Assembly (NCBI RefSeq): GCF_036248255.1
Contig: NZ_CP109178.1
Coordinates: 1,736,001-1,800,000, forward strand
Length of the DNA: 64,000 bases
Direction of reading: 5' to 3'
DNA from: Streptomyces sp. NBC_01717
GTDB taxonomy: Bacteria > Actinomycetota > Actinomycetes > Streptomycetales > Streptomycetaceae
Both the position numbers and the translations under genes were made by a program. The notes beneath the pieces are model-generated. The model did no database searches. It saw only the letters and a program-made list of their open reading frames with translations, and was not told the origin of the DNA. Of this stretch, positions 1 through 8,085 are shown one piece after another (within the stretch, counting starts at the first letter, position 1; each line of letters starts with the position of its first letter).

Positions 1-1
1 C

Positions 2-1726
2 GACGGCGCCCGGCTGGCCCTGCGGGCCGGCTACCCGGACAGCGATCTCGCCTACACGGGCGTCACAGTGGCCCGGGTGGACCGCGGATCCGTGACCGTG
101 TCGGGCGAGGGCGTCCGTGTCGACGGCGCGCGGACTCTGCTGCTGATGACCCGGGTGCGGCGTCATACGGGCGACCTGGACCTCGCCGAGGAGTGGGGAG
201 CACTGCCGTACGCCGACTACGAGACGCTCCTCGCCCGGCATCGGCCCCCGCACCGCACCGCCTACGAACGCGCCGGCCTCACCCTGCGTGCCGAGGCGAG
301 CGAACGCGACATGCCGGGAAGCGAGTTGATACGTCACCCGGAGAGCCCCGCACTCCTGGAGCGGCTGTTCGCAGCGGGCCGCTACCACCTGCTCTCCGCC
401 GCAGGGGCGCTCCCGCCACGGCTGACCGGTCTCTGGACCGGCGACTGGGACACCGCCTGGTCCGGTGCGTTCACCACCAACGCCAATCTCAATCTCCAGA
501 TCGCGTCGGCCGCCGCGGCGGCGCTGCCGGAGGTCTCCGAAGCCCATGCCGGTCTGGTCCGCGGCCAGCTGGCCGACTGGCGGGACAACGCCCGCGCGAT
601 CTTCGGCACCCGGGGGATCGTCGCCCCGTCGCACACGGACGGCGAGTCCGGCCACACCCGCCACTTCCAGCGCGCCTATCCGCTGCACCTGTGGACCGCA
701 GGTGCGGACTGGCTGCTGCAGCCCCTTCTGGAGCACGCCGAGACCTACGGCGTAACGGACCCCTGGCTGACCGACGCGCTCACCGAAGTGGCGGAGTTCT
801 ACGAGGACTTCCTCACCCGGCACGCCTCGGACGGCACCCTCGCCGTCGTCCCTTCGTACTCACCGGAGAACCGTCCGGCCAACGCGAGCTGGGGGACGAT
901 CAACGCCACCATGGACATCGCGGCGGCCCGCCACGCCCTGACCACGGCCGCCGGACACTCCCCCGGCCACCCGGCCGCGAGCCGCTGGCGCGCCCTCGCC
1001 GACCGGCTCCCCCCGTACCGCGTCAACGAGGACGGGGCGCTCGCCGAGTGGGCCTGGCCGGGCCTGCAGGAGACGTACGACCACCGGCACCTCAGCCATC
1101 TCTACCCGGTGTGGCCGCTGGGCGTGATCAACCCGTACGACACCCCGGAGCTCGCGGACGCCGCACACTGCGCACTGGAGCTGCGCGGCGCGGAGAACGA
1201 CTCCGCCCATGGCCATCTGCACCACGCGCTGATCGCTGCACGGCTGCGGGACGGAACGCGGGCCCTGGACGCGCTGAACGCCGTGCTGGCGGGCGACTTC
1301 TTCCACACGTCGCTGATGACCTCGCACTATCCGTCCCGCGACGTCTACAACGCGGACGCCGCCCATGCACTGCCCGCGACGGTCATCGAGATGCTCGTCC
1401 AGTCCACCCCGGACCGGCTTGTGCTGCTGCCCGCGCTCCCCGCCACGTTTCCGTCCGGCGAACTGCGCGGGGTGCGCGCCCGGTTCGGCGCCCGCGTGGA
1501 TCTGTCCTGGTCCGACGACGGTCACGCCACGGTCGTCCTGCACCCCAGCCGTGACGCCCGCGTCGATGTACGCACCGGCGGCGGGCTCACGCTCACCGAT
1601 ACCCCGACACGGCGCCGCACCGAGATCCCTGCCGAGCCCCCCACCGAGACCTCCGCCGGAACTCCCGTTGCTCTGCTGGACCTGACGGCCGACGTGGACC
1701 GCGTCCTCACTCTGAGGCCGCGGTAG
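2..1726 (+). CDS. GH95-family alpha-L-fucosidase-like glycoside hydrolase (5' end outside window)
   Basis: The frame is open from the first bases, so this is the C-terminal 574 residues of a longer protein. What is seen: an (alpha/alpha)6-barrel-like region with SYSPEN, the NATMD segment, LPPYR, and HRHLSHLYPVWP, followed by a C-terminal beta-rich part (LVLLPALPATFPSGELRGVRARFG). This pattern is typical of GH95, which removes alpha-1,2-linked L-fucose or L-galactose from plant xyloglucan and related glycans. GH95 proteins usually run 750-800 aa, so roughly a quarter lies upstream. The signal peptide, if any, cannot be seen. It lies 44 bp upstream of a secreted GH12 enzyme on the same strand, so co-transcription is likely. 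Fucosidase specificity is inferred from the family. Confidence 0.8.
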   Translation, partial: DGARLALRAGYPDSDLAYTGVTVARVDRGSVTVSGEGVRVDGARTLLLMTRVRRHTGDLDLAEEWGALPYADYETLLARHRPPHRTAYERAGLTLRAEASERDMPGSELIRHPESPALLERLFAAGRYHLLSAAGALPPRLTGLWTGDWDTAWSGAFTTNANLNLQIASAAAAALPEVSEAHAGLVRGQLADWRDNARAIFGTRGIVAPSHTDGESGHTRHFQRAYPLHLWTAGADWLLQPLLEHAETYGVTDPWLTDALTEVAEFYEDFLTRHASDGTLAVVPSYSPENRPANASWGTINATMDIAAARHALTTAAGHSPGHPAASRWRALADRLPPYRVNEDGALAEWAWPGLQETYDHRHLSHLYPVWPLGVINPYDTPELADAAHCALELRGAENDSAHGHLHHALIAARLRDGTRALDALNAVLAGDFFHTSLMTSHYPSRDVYNADAAHALPATVIEMLVQSTPDRLVLLPALPATFPSGELRGVRARFGARVDLSWSDDGHATVVLHPSRDARVDVRTGGGLTLTDTPTRRRTEIPAEPPTETSAGTPVALLDLTADVDRVLTLRPR

Positions 1727-1770
1727 CGCATCCCCCCACCCCGACTCCCCGCACCATGGAAGGGACAACC

Positions 1771-2478
1771 ATGGCACGACGCATCCTCAGCAGGTTCGTA
1801 CTGGCACCGACGGCCGCGGTCGCCGCCCTGATCGGCTTCGCCGCCGCACCTGCCCAGGCCGCGATCTGGTCCTCCTCGGACCAGTGGGGCAACTACACCA
1901 CCAGCGACGGATACACCCTCTACAACAACATCTGGGGTTCCGGCGCGGGTGCCCAAACCATCTGGGTCAACTCCTCCAGCAACTGGGGAGTCTGGGCCGA
2001 CCACCCGAACACCGGCGGCATCAAGTCGTACCCCAACGCCAAGAAGGTCGTCGGCAAGTCCATCACCTCGATGGCGTCGCTCAAAAGCAGCTACAACGTC
2101 ACCGTCCCCTCGTCCGGCGCCTACAACACGTCGTACGACATCTGGGACACCGACTACGACTACGAGGTGATGCTCTGGGTCAACTACAACGGCGCGGTGG
2201 GCGCACTCGGCACCTCACAGGGAACGGTGACGCTCGGCGGCCACACCTGGAACGTCTACAAGGGTGACAACGGCGCCAACCAGGTCTTCTCGTTCCTACG
2301 GACCTCGGACTCCACTTCGGGCACGGTGGACGTCCTGCCGATCCTGAAGTGGATCAAGGACACCAAGGGCTGGTGGGGTAACGAGACCATCGGTGACGTC
2401 CAGTTCGGCTACGAGATCACGTCGTCGCCCGGCGGCCTGGACTTCACGACGAACGGGTTCAGCGTCTCGTCGAGCTGA
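1771..2478 (+). CDS. Secreted GH12 endo-beta-glucanase / xyloglucanase
   Basis: The start is taken at 1771 because GGAAGGG lies 6-7 bases before it; an in-frame ATG at 1756 has no such site. A signal peptide (MARRILSRF, hydrophobic core, cleavage near APAQA) precedes a single GH12 jelly-roll of about 205 aa. Family marks are WGNYTTSDGYTLYNN near the N-terminus, the EVMLWVNYNG segment containing the expected nucleophile Glu, and the EITSSPGGLDF C-terminal strand. GH12 enzymes cleave internal beta-1,4 bonds in cellulose or xyloglucan outside the cell. There is no carbohydrate-binding module. The neighbouring GH95 favours xyloglucan as the natural substrate, but that is inference. A strong terminator follows directly. 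Confidence 0.88.
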   Translation: MARRILSRFVLAPTAAVAALIGFAAAPAQAAIWSSSDQWGNYTTSDGYTLYNNIWGSGAGAQTIWVNSSSNWGVWADHPNTGGIKSYPNAKKVVGKSITSMASLKSSYNVTVPSSGAYNTSYDIWDTDYDYEVMLWVNYNGAVGALGTSQGTVTLGGHTWNVYKGDNGANQVFSFLRTSDSTSGTVDVLPILKWIKDTKGWWGNETIGDVQFGYEITSSPGGLDFTTNGFSVSSS

Positions 2479-2491
2479 CCTGCACAGGAAG

Positions 2492-2517
2492 GAGCCGGCC
2501 CCTCGCGGGGCCGGCTC
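2492..2517 (+). terminator. Intrinsic terminator after GH12 gene
   Basis: Perfect 11-bp stem GAGCCGGCCCC / GGGGCCGGCTC with a TCGC loop, 13 bp after the GH12 stop. It also lies 16 bp beyond the stop of the convergent lacI-type gene, so it may serve both strands. Confidence 0.85.
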
Positions 2518-2532
2518 GTTCGCCGCGTGATG

Positions 2533-3543
2533 TCAGCGCACGGGGGCGGCACCGCTGCTCGCCCGAACCGTCAACTCAGGTGCCAACAGCTCGACTTCGT
2601 CCGTGCCCCGGCCGCCGAGCTTCGCGACGACCTGCTCGACGGCGCGCCGCCCCATCTCCTGTGCCGGTATGGCGACCGAGGTGAGCCGCACGGAAGCCTC
2701 GGAGGCGAGCTGTTGGGGACAGATCGCGACGACCGACACGTCCTCGGGCACCGCGCGCCCCTGCTGACGCAGCAGATTGAGCAGCGGCTCGACCGCCGAC
2801 TCGTTCTGCACGATGAACCCGGTGGTCCCCGGCCGCTCGTCGAAGATCCGGGCCAGCGTCCGCTCCATCGCCGCGTACCCGCCTTCGCAGGGCCGGTGCA
2901 GCACCCGCACCCCGCTCTGCTGCGCCTTCGTCCGCACGCCGTCCATCGTCCGCTCGGCAAAGCCGGTGTGCCGCTCGTACACCGCGGCCGCCTCGCCGAT
3001 CACCGCGATCTCGCGGTGGCCGAACCCGGCGAGATGCTCCACGCAGAGCGCCCCGGTGGCCTCGAAGTCGAGGTCCACGCAGGTCAGCCCGTCGGTCTCG
3101 GCGGGCAGACCGATCAGCACGGCGGCCCGGTCGGTCTCCAGGAGCAGCGGCAGCCGTTCGTCGTGAAGCTCGACATCCATCAGGATCATGGCATCGGCGA
3201 GCGAGCTCCCCGCGATCCGCCGAACGGCCGCCGGACCTTCCTCCCCGGTCAGGAGCAGGACGTCATAGCCGTGCGCGCGTGCGGTGGTGGCGACGGCGAT
3301 GGCGATCTCCATCATCACGGGCACATACATGTCGGTGCGCAGCGGCACCATGAGTGCGATGATGTTGGACCGACTACTGGCGAGCGCGCGGGCTCCGGCG
3401 TTGGGGTGGTATCCGAGTTGCTGAATACTTCGCTCCACCCGCTCCCGGGTGGACATGGAGATGGACCGCTTCCCACTGAGGACATAGCTCACCGTGCTCG
3501 CGGAGACTCCGGCATGCTGGGCGACCTCGGCAAGGGTGACCAT
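2533..3543 (-). CDS. LacI-family transcriptional regulator
   Basis: The N-terminus MVTLAEVAQHAGVSASTVSYVLSG is a classical LacI helix-turn-helix plus hinge, and the rest is a periplasmic-binding-protein-like sugar sensor (SNIIALMVPL, DVLLLTGEEG, FGHREIAVIGE, PEDVSVVAI). The start at 3543 has GGAGA 6 bases upstream; an in-frame ATG at 3555 has a poor site. The gene is convergent with the GH95/GH12 genes. Two copies of a GAAGCGCTTC palindrome lie 65-170 bp upstream, so autoregulation is likely. It probably represses sugar-utilisation genes in response to an oligosaccharide; the ligand is unknown and xyloglucan-derived sugars are a guess from context. Confidence 0.9.
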   Translation of the reverse strand: MVTLAEVAQHAGVSASTVSYVLSGKRSISMSTRERVERSIQQLGYHPNAGARALASSRSNIIALMVPLRTDMYVPVMMEIAIAVATTARAHGYDVLLLTGEEGPAAVRRIAGSSLADAMILMDVELHDERLPLLLETDRAAVLIGLPAETDGLTCVDLDFEATGALCVEHLAGFGHREIAVIGEAAAVYERHTGFAERTMDGVRTKAQQSGVRVLHRPCEGGYAAMERTLARIFDERPGTTGFIVQNESAVEPLLNLLRQQGRAVPEDVSVVAICPQQLASEASVRLTSVAIPAQEMGRRAVEQVVAKLGGRGTDEVELLAPELTVRASSGAAPVR

Positions 3544-3609
3544 TCGGCTCTCCATCACAGGACGACGGCGGATTCCAGCACACACTCTGACACGTACCGG
3601 CAGTTTTGG

Positions 3610-3621
3610 CGAAGCGCTTCG
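3610..3621. promoter_or_regulatory. LacI-type operator, proximal copy
   Basis: Perfect 12-bp palindrome CGAAGCGCTTCG with the central CG typical of LacI/GalR operators. It is about 67 bp upstream of the lacI-type start. Confidence 0.65.
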
Positions 3622-3698
3622 ATTCCGACTTACCCGCCTGCGACATGCACGGACAGACCGAGCCTAGACTGACTGGCACAGCGAGTCCAGAGCCTATG

Positions 3699-3712
3699 TC
3701 GAAGCGCTTCGA
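3699..3712. promoter_or_regulatory. LacI-type operator, distal copy
   Basis: Perfect 14-bp palindrome TCGAAGCGCTTCGA. Its centre is exactly 90 bp from the centre of the proximal copy. It lies between the divergent lacI-type and ATP-grasp genes, so it could control either promoter. Confidence 0.65.
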
Positions 3713-3980
3713 CGCCGCCTGACGCAGAGCGGACCAAGGCGGCCTACGGCGCCCGGTCACGCGCGCGAGCCGCGTACCCATCTACCGTCCACCTCGGCGA
3801 GTTCACCTCGACAGGTTCGGATCCCGGCAGGTCCGCGAGGCCGCGATGCGACACGTAAGGTCCCCCCCGGAGCTACGGGCACGGTCGCGATGTGAGAGAC
3901 CCTGCGCGGCTTCCACCAGGGACGCTATGGTGCCGACGCTCTCGCGGCGGGCGCGAACGCAAGGACGACGGGTGAGAAGG

Positions 3981-5195
3981 ATGTCTGACCAAGTGGTGGC
4001 GGCAGTGGCACATTCCACGACGGCGCGGCCGGGACCCGACGCACCCACCGTGCTCTATCTGGGGCTGCGCCGCTCATCCCTGGAGTGGCAGGCGGAGCTG
4101 GACGCCGCCACCGCACTGGGGCTGCGTGTCCATGTGTCCTCCGACTCCGACGTCAGCCACACCGGACTCCCTGCCGAGCAGCGGGGCTCCTTCGACCGCA
4201 CCACCCCGCTCGCGGACCAGGCCGCCCGGGCTTCGCCCGACGAGGCCCCGGCGGCCGTCGCCTGCTGGGGTGACAAGCACGTCGGCCTCACCGCGCGGCT
4301 CGCCGAGGACTTCGGGGCCCGGGGCATCGGCACGGCGGCCGCGGCCGTCTGCACGGACAAGGTCGCACAGCGCCTCGCGATGGAGCCGTACGGGCTGAAC
4401 CCGGCCTGGCGGTCGGGTGCGACTCCCGACGCCCTCCGGGCCGCCGTCGAAACCCTGGGCGCGTCGGGGAAGCCTCTGGTCTTCAAGCCCGCCCACTGCT
4501 CGGGCGGCCGGGGCATCACCCTGATCACCGCGGACTCCGACCTGGACGTCATCTTCGAGCTGACCGCCGAGAACTACTCCGGCACCACCGACTTCCTGGT
4601 GGAGGAGTACGCGGAGGGCACCGAGCACTCCGTCTCCGGGCTCGTCGCCGACGGCACCGTCCGGATCCTCGGCGTCACCGACAAGTACCTGGAAGGGCCG
4701 CTGTCCGCGTCCTGGGCCACGACCGTACCGTCCGCTCGTACGGACGCGCAGGTGGCGGAGTTGAAGCGGGCCGCCGAGCGGGCCGTTCTCGCCGTCGGCC
4801 TGCGGACCGGCGGCTTCCACGTCGACCTGCGGTTCACCGCCGCAGGGCCGGTCGTACTGGAGATCGGCGGACGGCTCGGCGGCGACCTGATCAACTCGCA
4901 TCTGATCCCGCTGAGCCGCCAGGGTGCCGTACGACCCTACGAGTCGCTGCTCACCCTGCTGACCACCGGTCAACTCCCCGGCGAGCTCACCGAGCCGGCA
5001 CAGGGCGCGGCCATGGTGCTGCTCCCCAAGGCCGGGCGGCCGGTGACGGAGCTCGTCGGAACCGCGCTCGCCCACCCCCGTGTGACACTCGCCGCCGACT
5101 GGCCCGGTACGGACACCGTGGTGGCGGTCGTCGTCACCGAGGACCCGGCGGAGCTGCCGACTGCCGTAGCAGACATACGGAAGCTGATTCCCTGA
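3981..5195 (+). CDS. ATP-grasp domain carboxylate-amine ligase-like protein
   Basis: Start at 3981 with GAGAAGG immediately upstream; the open frame further 5' has no coding character. About 404 aa. After an N-terminal pre-ATP-grasp domain (APTVLYLGLRRSSLEW) come the ATP-grasp features: the KPLVFKPAHCSGGRGI nucleotide loop, the LVEEYAEGTEHSV adenine/Mg segment, and the GGFHVDLRFT and VVLEIGGRLGGDLI metal-binding strands. The family forms amide or peptide bonds from a carboxylate and an amine through an acyl phosphate. No recognisable peptide precursor, NRPS or amino-acid biosynthesis gene is next to it; the nearest genes are two P450s on the opposite strand, ending 87 bp away. A small natural-product role is possible but unproven. 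Confidence 0.82.
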   Translation: MSDQVVAAVAHSTTARPGPDAPTVLYLGLRRSSLEWQAELDAATALGLRVHVSSDSDVSHTGLPAEQRGSFDRTTPLADQAARASPDEAPAAVACWGDKHVGLTARLAEDFGARGIGTAAAAVCTDKVAQRLAMEPYGLNPAWRSGATPDALRAAVETLGASGKPLVFKPAHCSGGRGITLITADSDLDVIFELTAENYSGTTDFLVEEYAEGTEHSVSGLVADGTVRILGVTDKYLEGPLSASWATTVPSARTDAQVAELKRAAERAVLAVGLRTGGFHVDLRFTAAGPVVLEIGGRLGGDLINSHLIPLSRQGAVRPYESLLTLLTTGQLPGELTEPAQGAAMVLLPKAGRPVTELVGTALAHPRVTLAADWPGTDTVVAVVVTEDPAELPTAVADIRKLIP

Positions 5196-5242
5196 CGGGC
5201 CTCAGCAGCCGCCGGTGGGCGCCCTCGCCTGCCGGAAGGAGC

Positions 5243-5273
5243 GGGCCACGGCACCATGTCGAAGCCGCGGCCC
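5243..5273. terminator. Probable bidirectional terminator between convergent genes
   Basis: Ten-base arms GGGCCACGGC / GCCGCGGCCC (one mismatch) with an 11-nt loop, in the 87-bp gap between the convergent ATP-grasp and P450 genes. Confidence 0.45.
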
Positions 5274-5282
5274 GGTCCTCAC

Positions 5283-6536
5283 TCATCCGTTCAGCAGAAC
5301 CGGGAAGGCCTCCATGTCGTTCTGCGTCATCACCGGCAGCTTGCGGATCTCCTCGTCCGGCACGGCAAGCCGCAGCCCGGGGAAGCGCCCGAAAAGCGCA
5401 GGCAGAGCGATCCCGGCCTCCACCCGTGAGAGCGCTGCTCCCGGGCAGATGTGCGGGCCGTGGCCGAAGGTCATGTGGCGGATCGGGGTCGGCCGGGTGA
5501 TGTCGAAGGCGTCGGCATCCGGTCCGTGCTGCTCGACGTCACGGCCGATGACCCGGTAGGAGATGACGACGCCCTCCCCCTTGGCGATCACGTCGTCGCC
5601 GACCTGAATGTCCTCCGTGGCGAACCGCATCAGCAGGTGCGTGGTGGGGGTGTCCCAGCGCAGCGTCTCCTCGATCACCGTCTCCCACGGGATCTCGCCG
5701 TCGAGGACCTTGCGCAGCTGGTCGGGGTGGGCGAGCAGGGCCCGTACCGCATTGAGGATCAGCCCGATGGTGGTCTCGTGCCCCGCCGCCACCATCGCCT
5801 TGAGATTACCGACCACCTCTTCCTCGGTGAGCGGGTCCCCGCCCTCCTCGGCAAGGATGAGCGCACTGGTGAGATCGTCCGTCGGCCGAGCGGTCTTCTC
5901 GCGGACGAGTCCGGCGTAGAAGACGTCCAGCTCGGCAAGCAGGGCCATCCGTTCCTCGTGCGGGGTGAGCATGGAGAAGAATGCTTTGTACTTCTTCGTC
6001 AGCATGGCGTGCTCGGACTCTTCGACGCCCATCAGCATGCCGACCACCCGCATCGGCAGTGGTTGCGCGAACACGGACTTGAGGTCGACCACGCCGTCCT
6101 TGCCCTGTTCGGCCAGAGCGTCCAGCAGCTCCTCGGTGAACTTCTCGATGTCCGGTCGTATCGCTTCGAGGCGGCGGGGTGTGATCGCCTGGGAGGTCTT
6201 GGTACGCAGCCGCCGGTGCTCCTCACCGTCCACGGTGAACATGGAGCGCCCGGCATCGATCATGCCGATCAGCGGCCAGGCGTGGGTCACCGCTCCGCTC
6301 TGCCAGAGCCCCCACGCGTCGATGTCCTTCACCAGGCGTGGATCGACGAGCAGTTGACGGGCCTCGGCATGCCGGGTGACGGTCCAGGCCGGCACACCGA
6401 GCAGCTCGATCCTGGCGAGTGCTCCGGCGTCGCGCAGCCGCGCCGTCTCACCGTCCAGGTCCTGGACCATGGGGTCGATGACCACGGTCGCGCCGGCCGA
6501 GGCTGCCTCGTGGGCAGCGGCGTGAGGGCAGTTCAA
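5283..6536 (-). CDS. Cytochrome P450, CYP154-like
   Basis: 417 aa with the full P450 signature: I-helix AGHETT (residues 251-256), the ExxR helix E290-T-L-R293, and heme loop FGHGPHICPG with the thiolate at Cys364. The start is a TTG at 6536 that overlaps the stop of the upstream P450 (TTGA), with GGAG at suitable spacing, so the two are translationally coupled. It is soluble and needs external ferredoxin/reductase partners, none of which is encoded nearby. It resembles CYP154 proteins, which occur paired with CYP157 at the end of Streptomyces conservons. Subfamily assignment is from context and pattern memory, not alignment. Confidence 0.9.
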   Translation of the reverse strand: MNCPHAAAHEAASAGATVVIDPMVQDLDGETARLRDAGALARIELLGVPAWTVTRHAEARQLLVDPRLVKDIDAWGLWQSGAVTHAWPLIGMIDAGRSMFTVDGEEHRRLRTKTSQAITPRRLEAIRPDIEKFTEELLDALAEQGKDGVVDLKSVFAQPLPMRVVGMLMGVEESEHAMLTKKYKAFFSMLTPHEERMALLAELDVFYAGLVREKTARPTDDLTSALILAEEGGDPLTEEEVVGNLKAMVAAGHETTIGLILNAVRALLAHPDQLRKVLDGEIPWETVIEETLRWDTPTTHLLMRFATEDIQVGDDVIAKGEGVVISYRVIGRDVEQHGPDADAFDITRPTPIRHMTFGHGPHICPGAALSRVEAGIALPALFGRFPGLRLAVPDEEIRKLPVMTQNDMEAFPVLLNG

Positions 6537-7831
6537 GAGAAGTCTCCTGTCGTACGTACGGGGCTGAACCGGACGGGCAGCGATTCCATCCCGCGCAGAA
6601 AGGCGGACCGCCGCCGGACGAGTGCCTGCGCGGGAACCGCCAGGGCGAGATCGGGCAGCCGGTCGAGGAGCACCTCGATTCCGGTACGCGCGATGGTCTC
6701 GGCGATCTCCTGGGCGGGGAACGGGCAGCGGTACTCGCCGTAGCTGAACGCCAGATGCGCACTGTTGCCGCCCTGGCCGGACGGGTGGCCGGTGGAGAGA
6801 TGCTGCCGTACATGCGGATCGGAGTTGGCCGCGCCCAGGCCGAGCAGCAGCATGTCCCCGGCCCGGATCGACCGGCCGGCGAGCCGGGTGTCCCGGGCCG
6901 CCCAGCGGCCGGCGAGGATCTGGGTCGGGCTCTCCTCCCAGAGGACCTCGTTCATCGCTTCGGCGACACTGTGCCGGCCGCCGGAGAGGGAGTCGGCGAA
7001 CTGGTCGTCGGTGAGCATCAGCCGCAGGGAGTTACTGATCCAGTCGGCGGTGGTCAGATGCCCGGCGGCCGTGATGGCCATCAGATCGAGGGCGAACTCC
7101 TCCTCGGTGAAAGGCTCGTGGTACGCAAGCATCCGCGTGGTCACGTCGTCCCCGGGCACCGCCCGCTTGGTCGCGACCAGCCGCTGCATGTGCTCGCCGA
7201 ACCTCGCATACGCGCTCTGCGCCTCGGGCCCGCCGTCGGCCAGGTCCTTCAGTACCCGGGCGATGTCCGCCCCTTCCGCGTCGGGGAAGCCGACGAGCCG
7301 GGCGAGGACCAGCACGGGCAGCGGCTCGGCGAAATCCGCGACCAGATCGGCCGCACCGCGCGTGCAGATGCCGTCGACGATCCTGTCCGCCAACTCCTCG
7401 CAGTGGCGCCGGATTTCGAACGGATCCGCGCCCTCCAGGGCGGCGCCCACCATTTCGGCGTGGCGACGGTGCTCGGCGCCCGCGGTGAAGTAGATCGACG
7501 GCATCGGGCGCCCCACCATCGGGAGCAGTGGCCAGTCCTCGGGGATGTGCTCCCACTGGTTCCAGAGGCCGACGTCCCGGGGGAACAACTCGCCGTCGCT
7601 GGTGACCTGGTGGAGTTCGCGGTAGCCGATGATCAGCCAGGCCGGGAACCCGCCGGGCAGCTCGACGGGCACGACGGGACCGTGATCGCGCCGCATCGTG
7701 CGGTAGAGGGTCTGGGGCTCGGTATGGAACTCGGGGCCGCTGAGGGGCACTGCGCCCGCGCCGTGCCGAACGGGGCAGCCACGGCCCAGTGGTTCAGCGG
7801 ACGCGGAATCGGTGGTTGAGGGGCGCGTCAT
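6533..7831 (-). CDS. Atypical cytochrome P450, CYP157-like, lacking the ExxR arginine
   Basis: 432 aa, start 7831 with AAGGAG 8 bases upstream. A P450 I-helix (AAGHLTT, 255-261) and heme loop FSYGEYRCPF with Cys369 are present. The K-helix motif that should be ExxR reads E295-V-L-W298, with Trp in place of the invariant Arg. CYP157 members are the known P450 group that tolerates loss of ExxR, and they pair with CYP154, as here. The usual upstream conservon genes (sensor kinase, roadblock, DUF742, small GTPase) are absent: the next gene upstream is a divergent GH31. Substrate is unknown. Confidence 0.88.
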   Translation of the reverse strand: MTRPSTTDSASAEPLGRGCPVRHGAGAVPLSGPEFHTEPQTLYRTMRRDHGPVVPVELPGGFPAWLIIGYRELHQVTSDGELFPRDVGLWNQWEHIPEDWPLLPMVGRPMPSIYFTAGAEHRRHAEMVGAALEGADPFEIRRHCEELADRIVDGICTRGAADLVADFAEPLPVLVLARLVGFPDAEGADIARVLKDLADGGPEAQSAYARFGEHMQRLVATKRAVPGDDVTTRMLAYHEPFTEEEFALDLMAITAAGHLTTADWISNSLRLMLTDDQFADSLSGGRHSVAEAMNEVLWEESPTQILAGRWAARDTRLAGRSIRAGDMLLLGLGAANSDPHVRQHLSTGHPSGQGGNSAHLAFSYGEYRCPFPAQEIAETIARTGIEVLLDRLPDLALAVPAQALVRRRSAFLRGMESLPVRFSPVRTTGDFS

Positions 7832-8085
7832 CGAGCTGACTCCTTCGGCGGCGGCGACTCGCGTTGCGTACCCACGATCAACGCGGCACCACTATAGGGA
7901 TGCGGAGTGAAACTTCGATGCCAATCCCGATCACTCTCTCCACATTTTTGATCACGACACCCTCCGAGTCACACCGGGCCCGGCAACCACCCGTTGACAT
8001 GCACCTGCGTAATGGTGAATCCTCGCGCGTGAAGTTGCGCGATCTGACGCATGTTCAAGCATTTACAAACATCCAGTCCGAAGGG

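Noticed and set aside
7994..8022. TTGACA promoter for the GH31 gene
   Set aside because: The -35 is perfect but no acceptable -10 lies 16-18 bp downstream.
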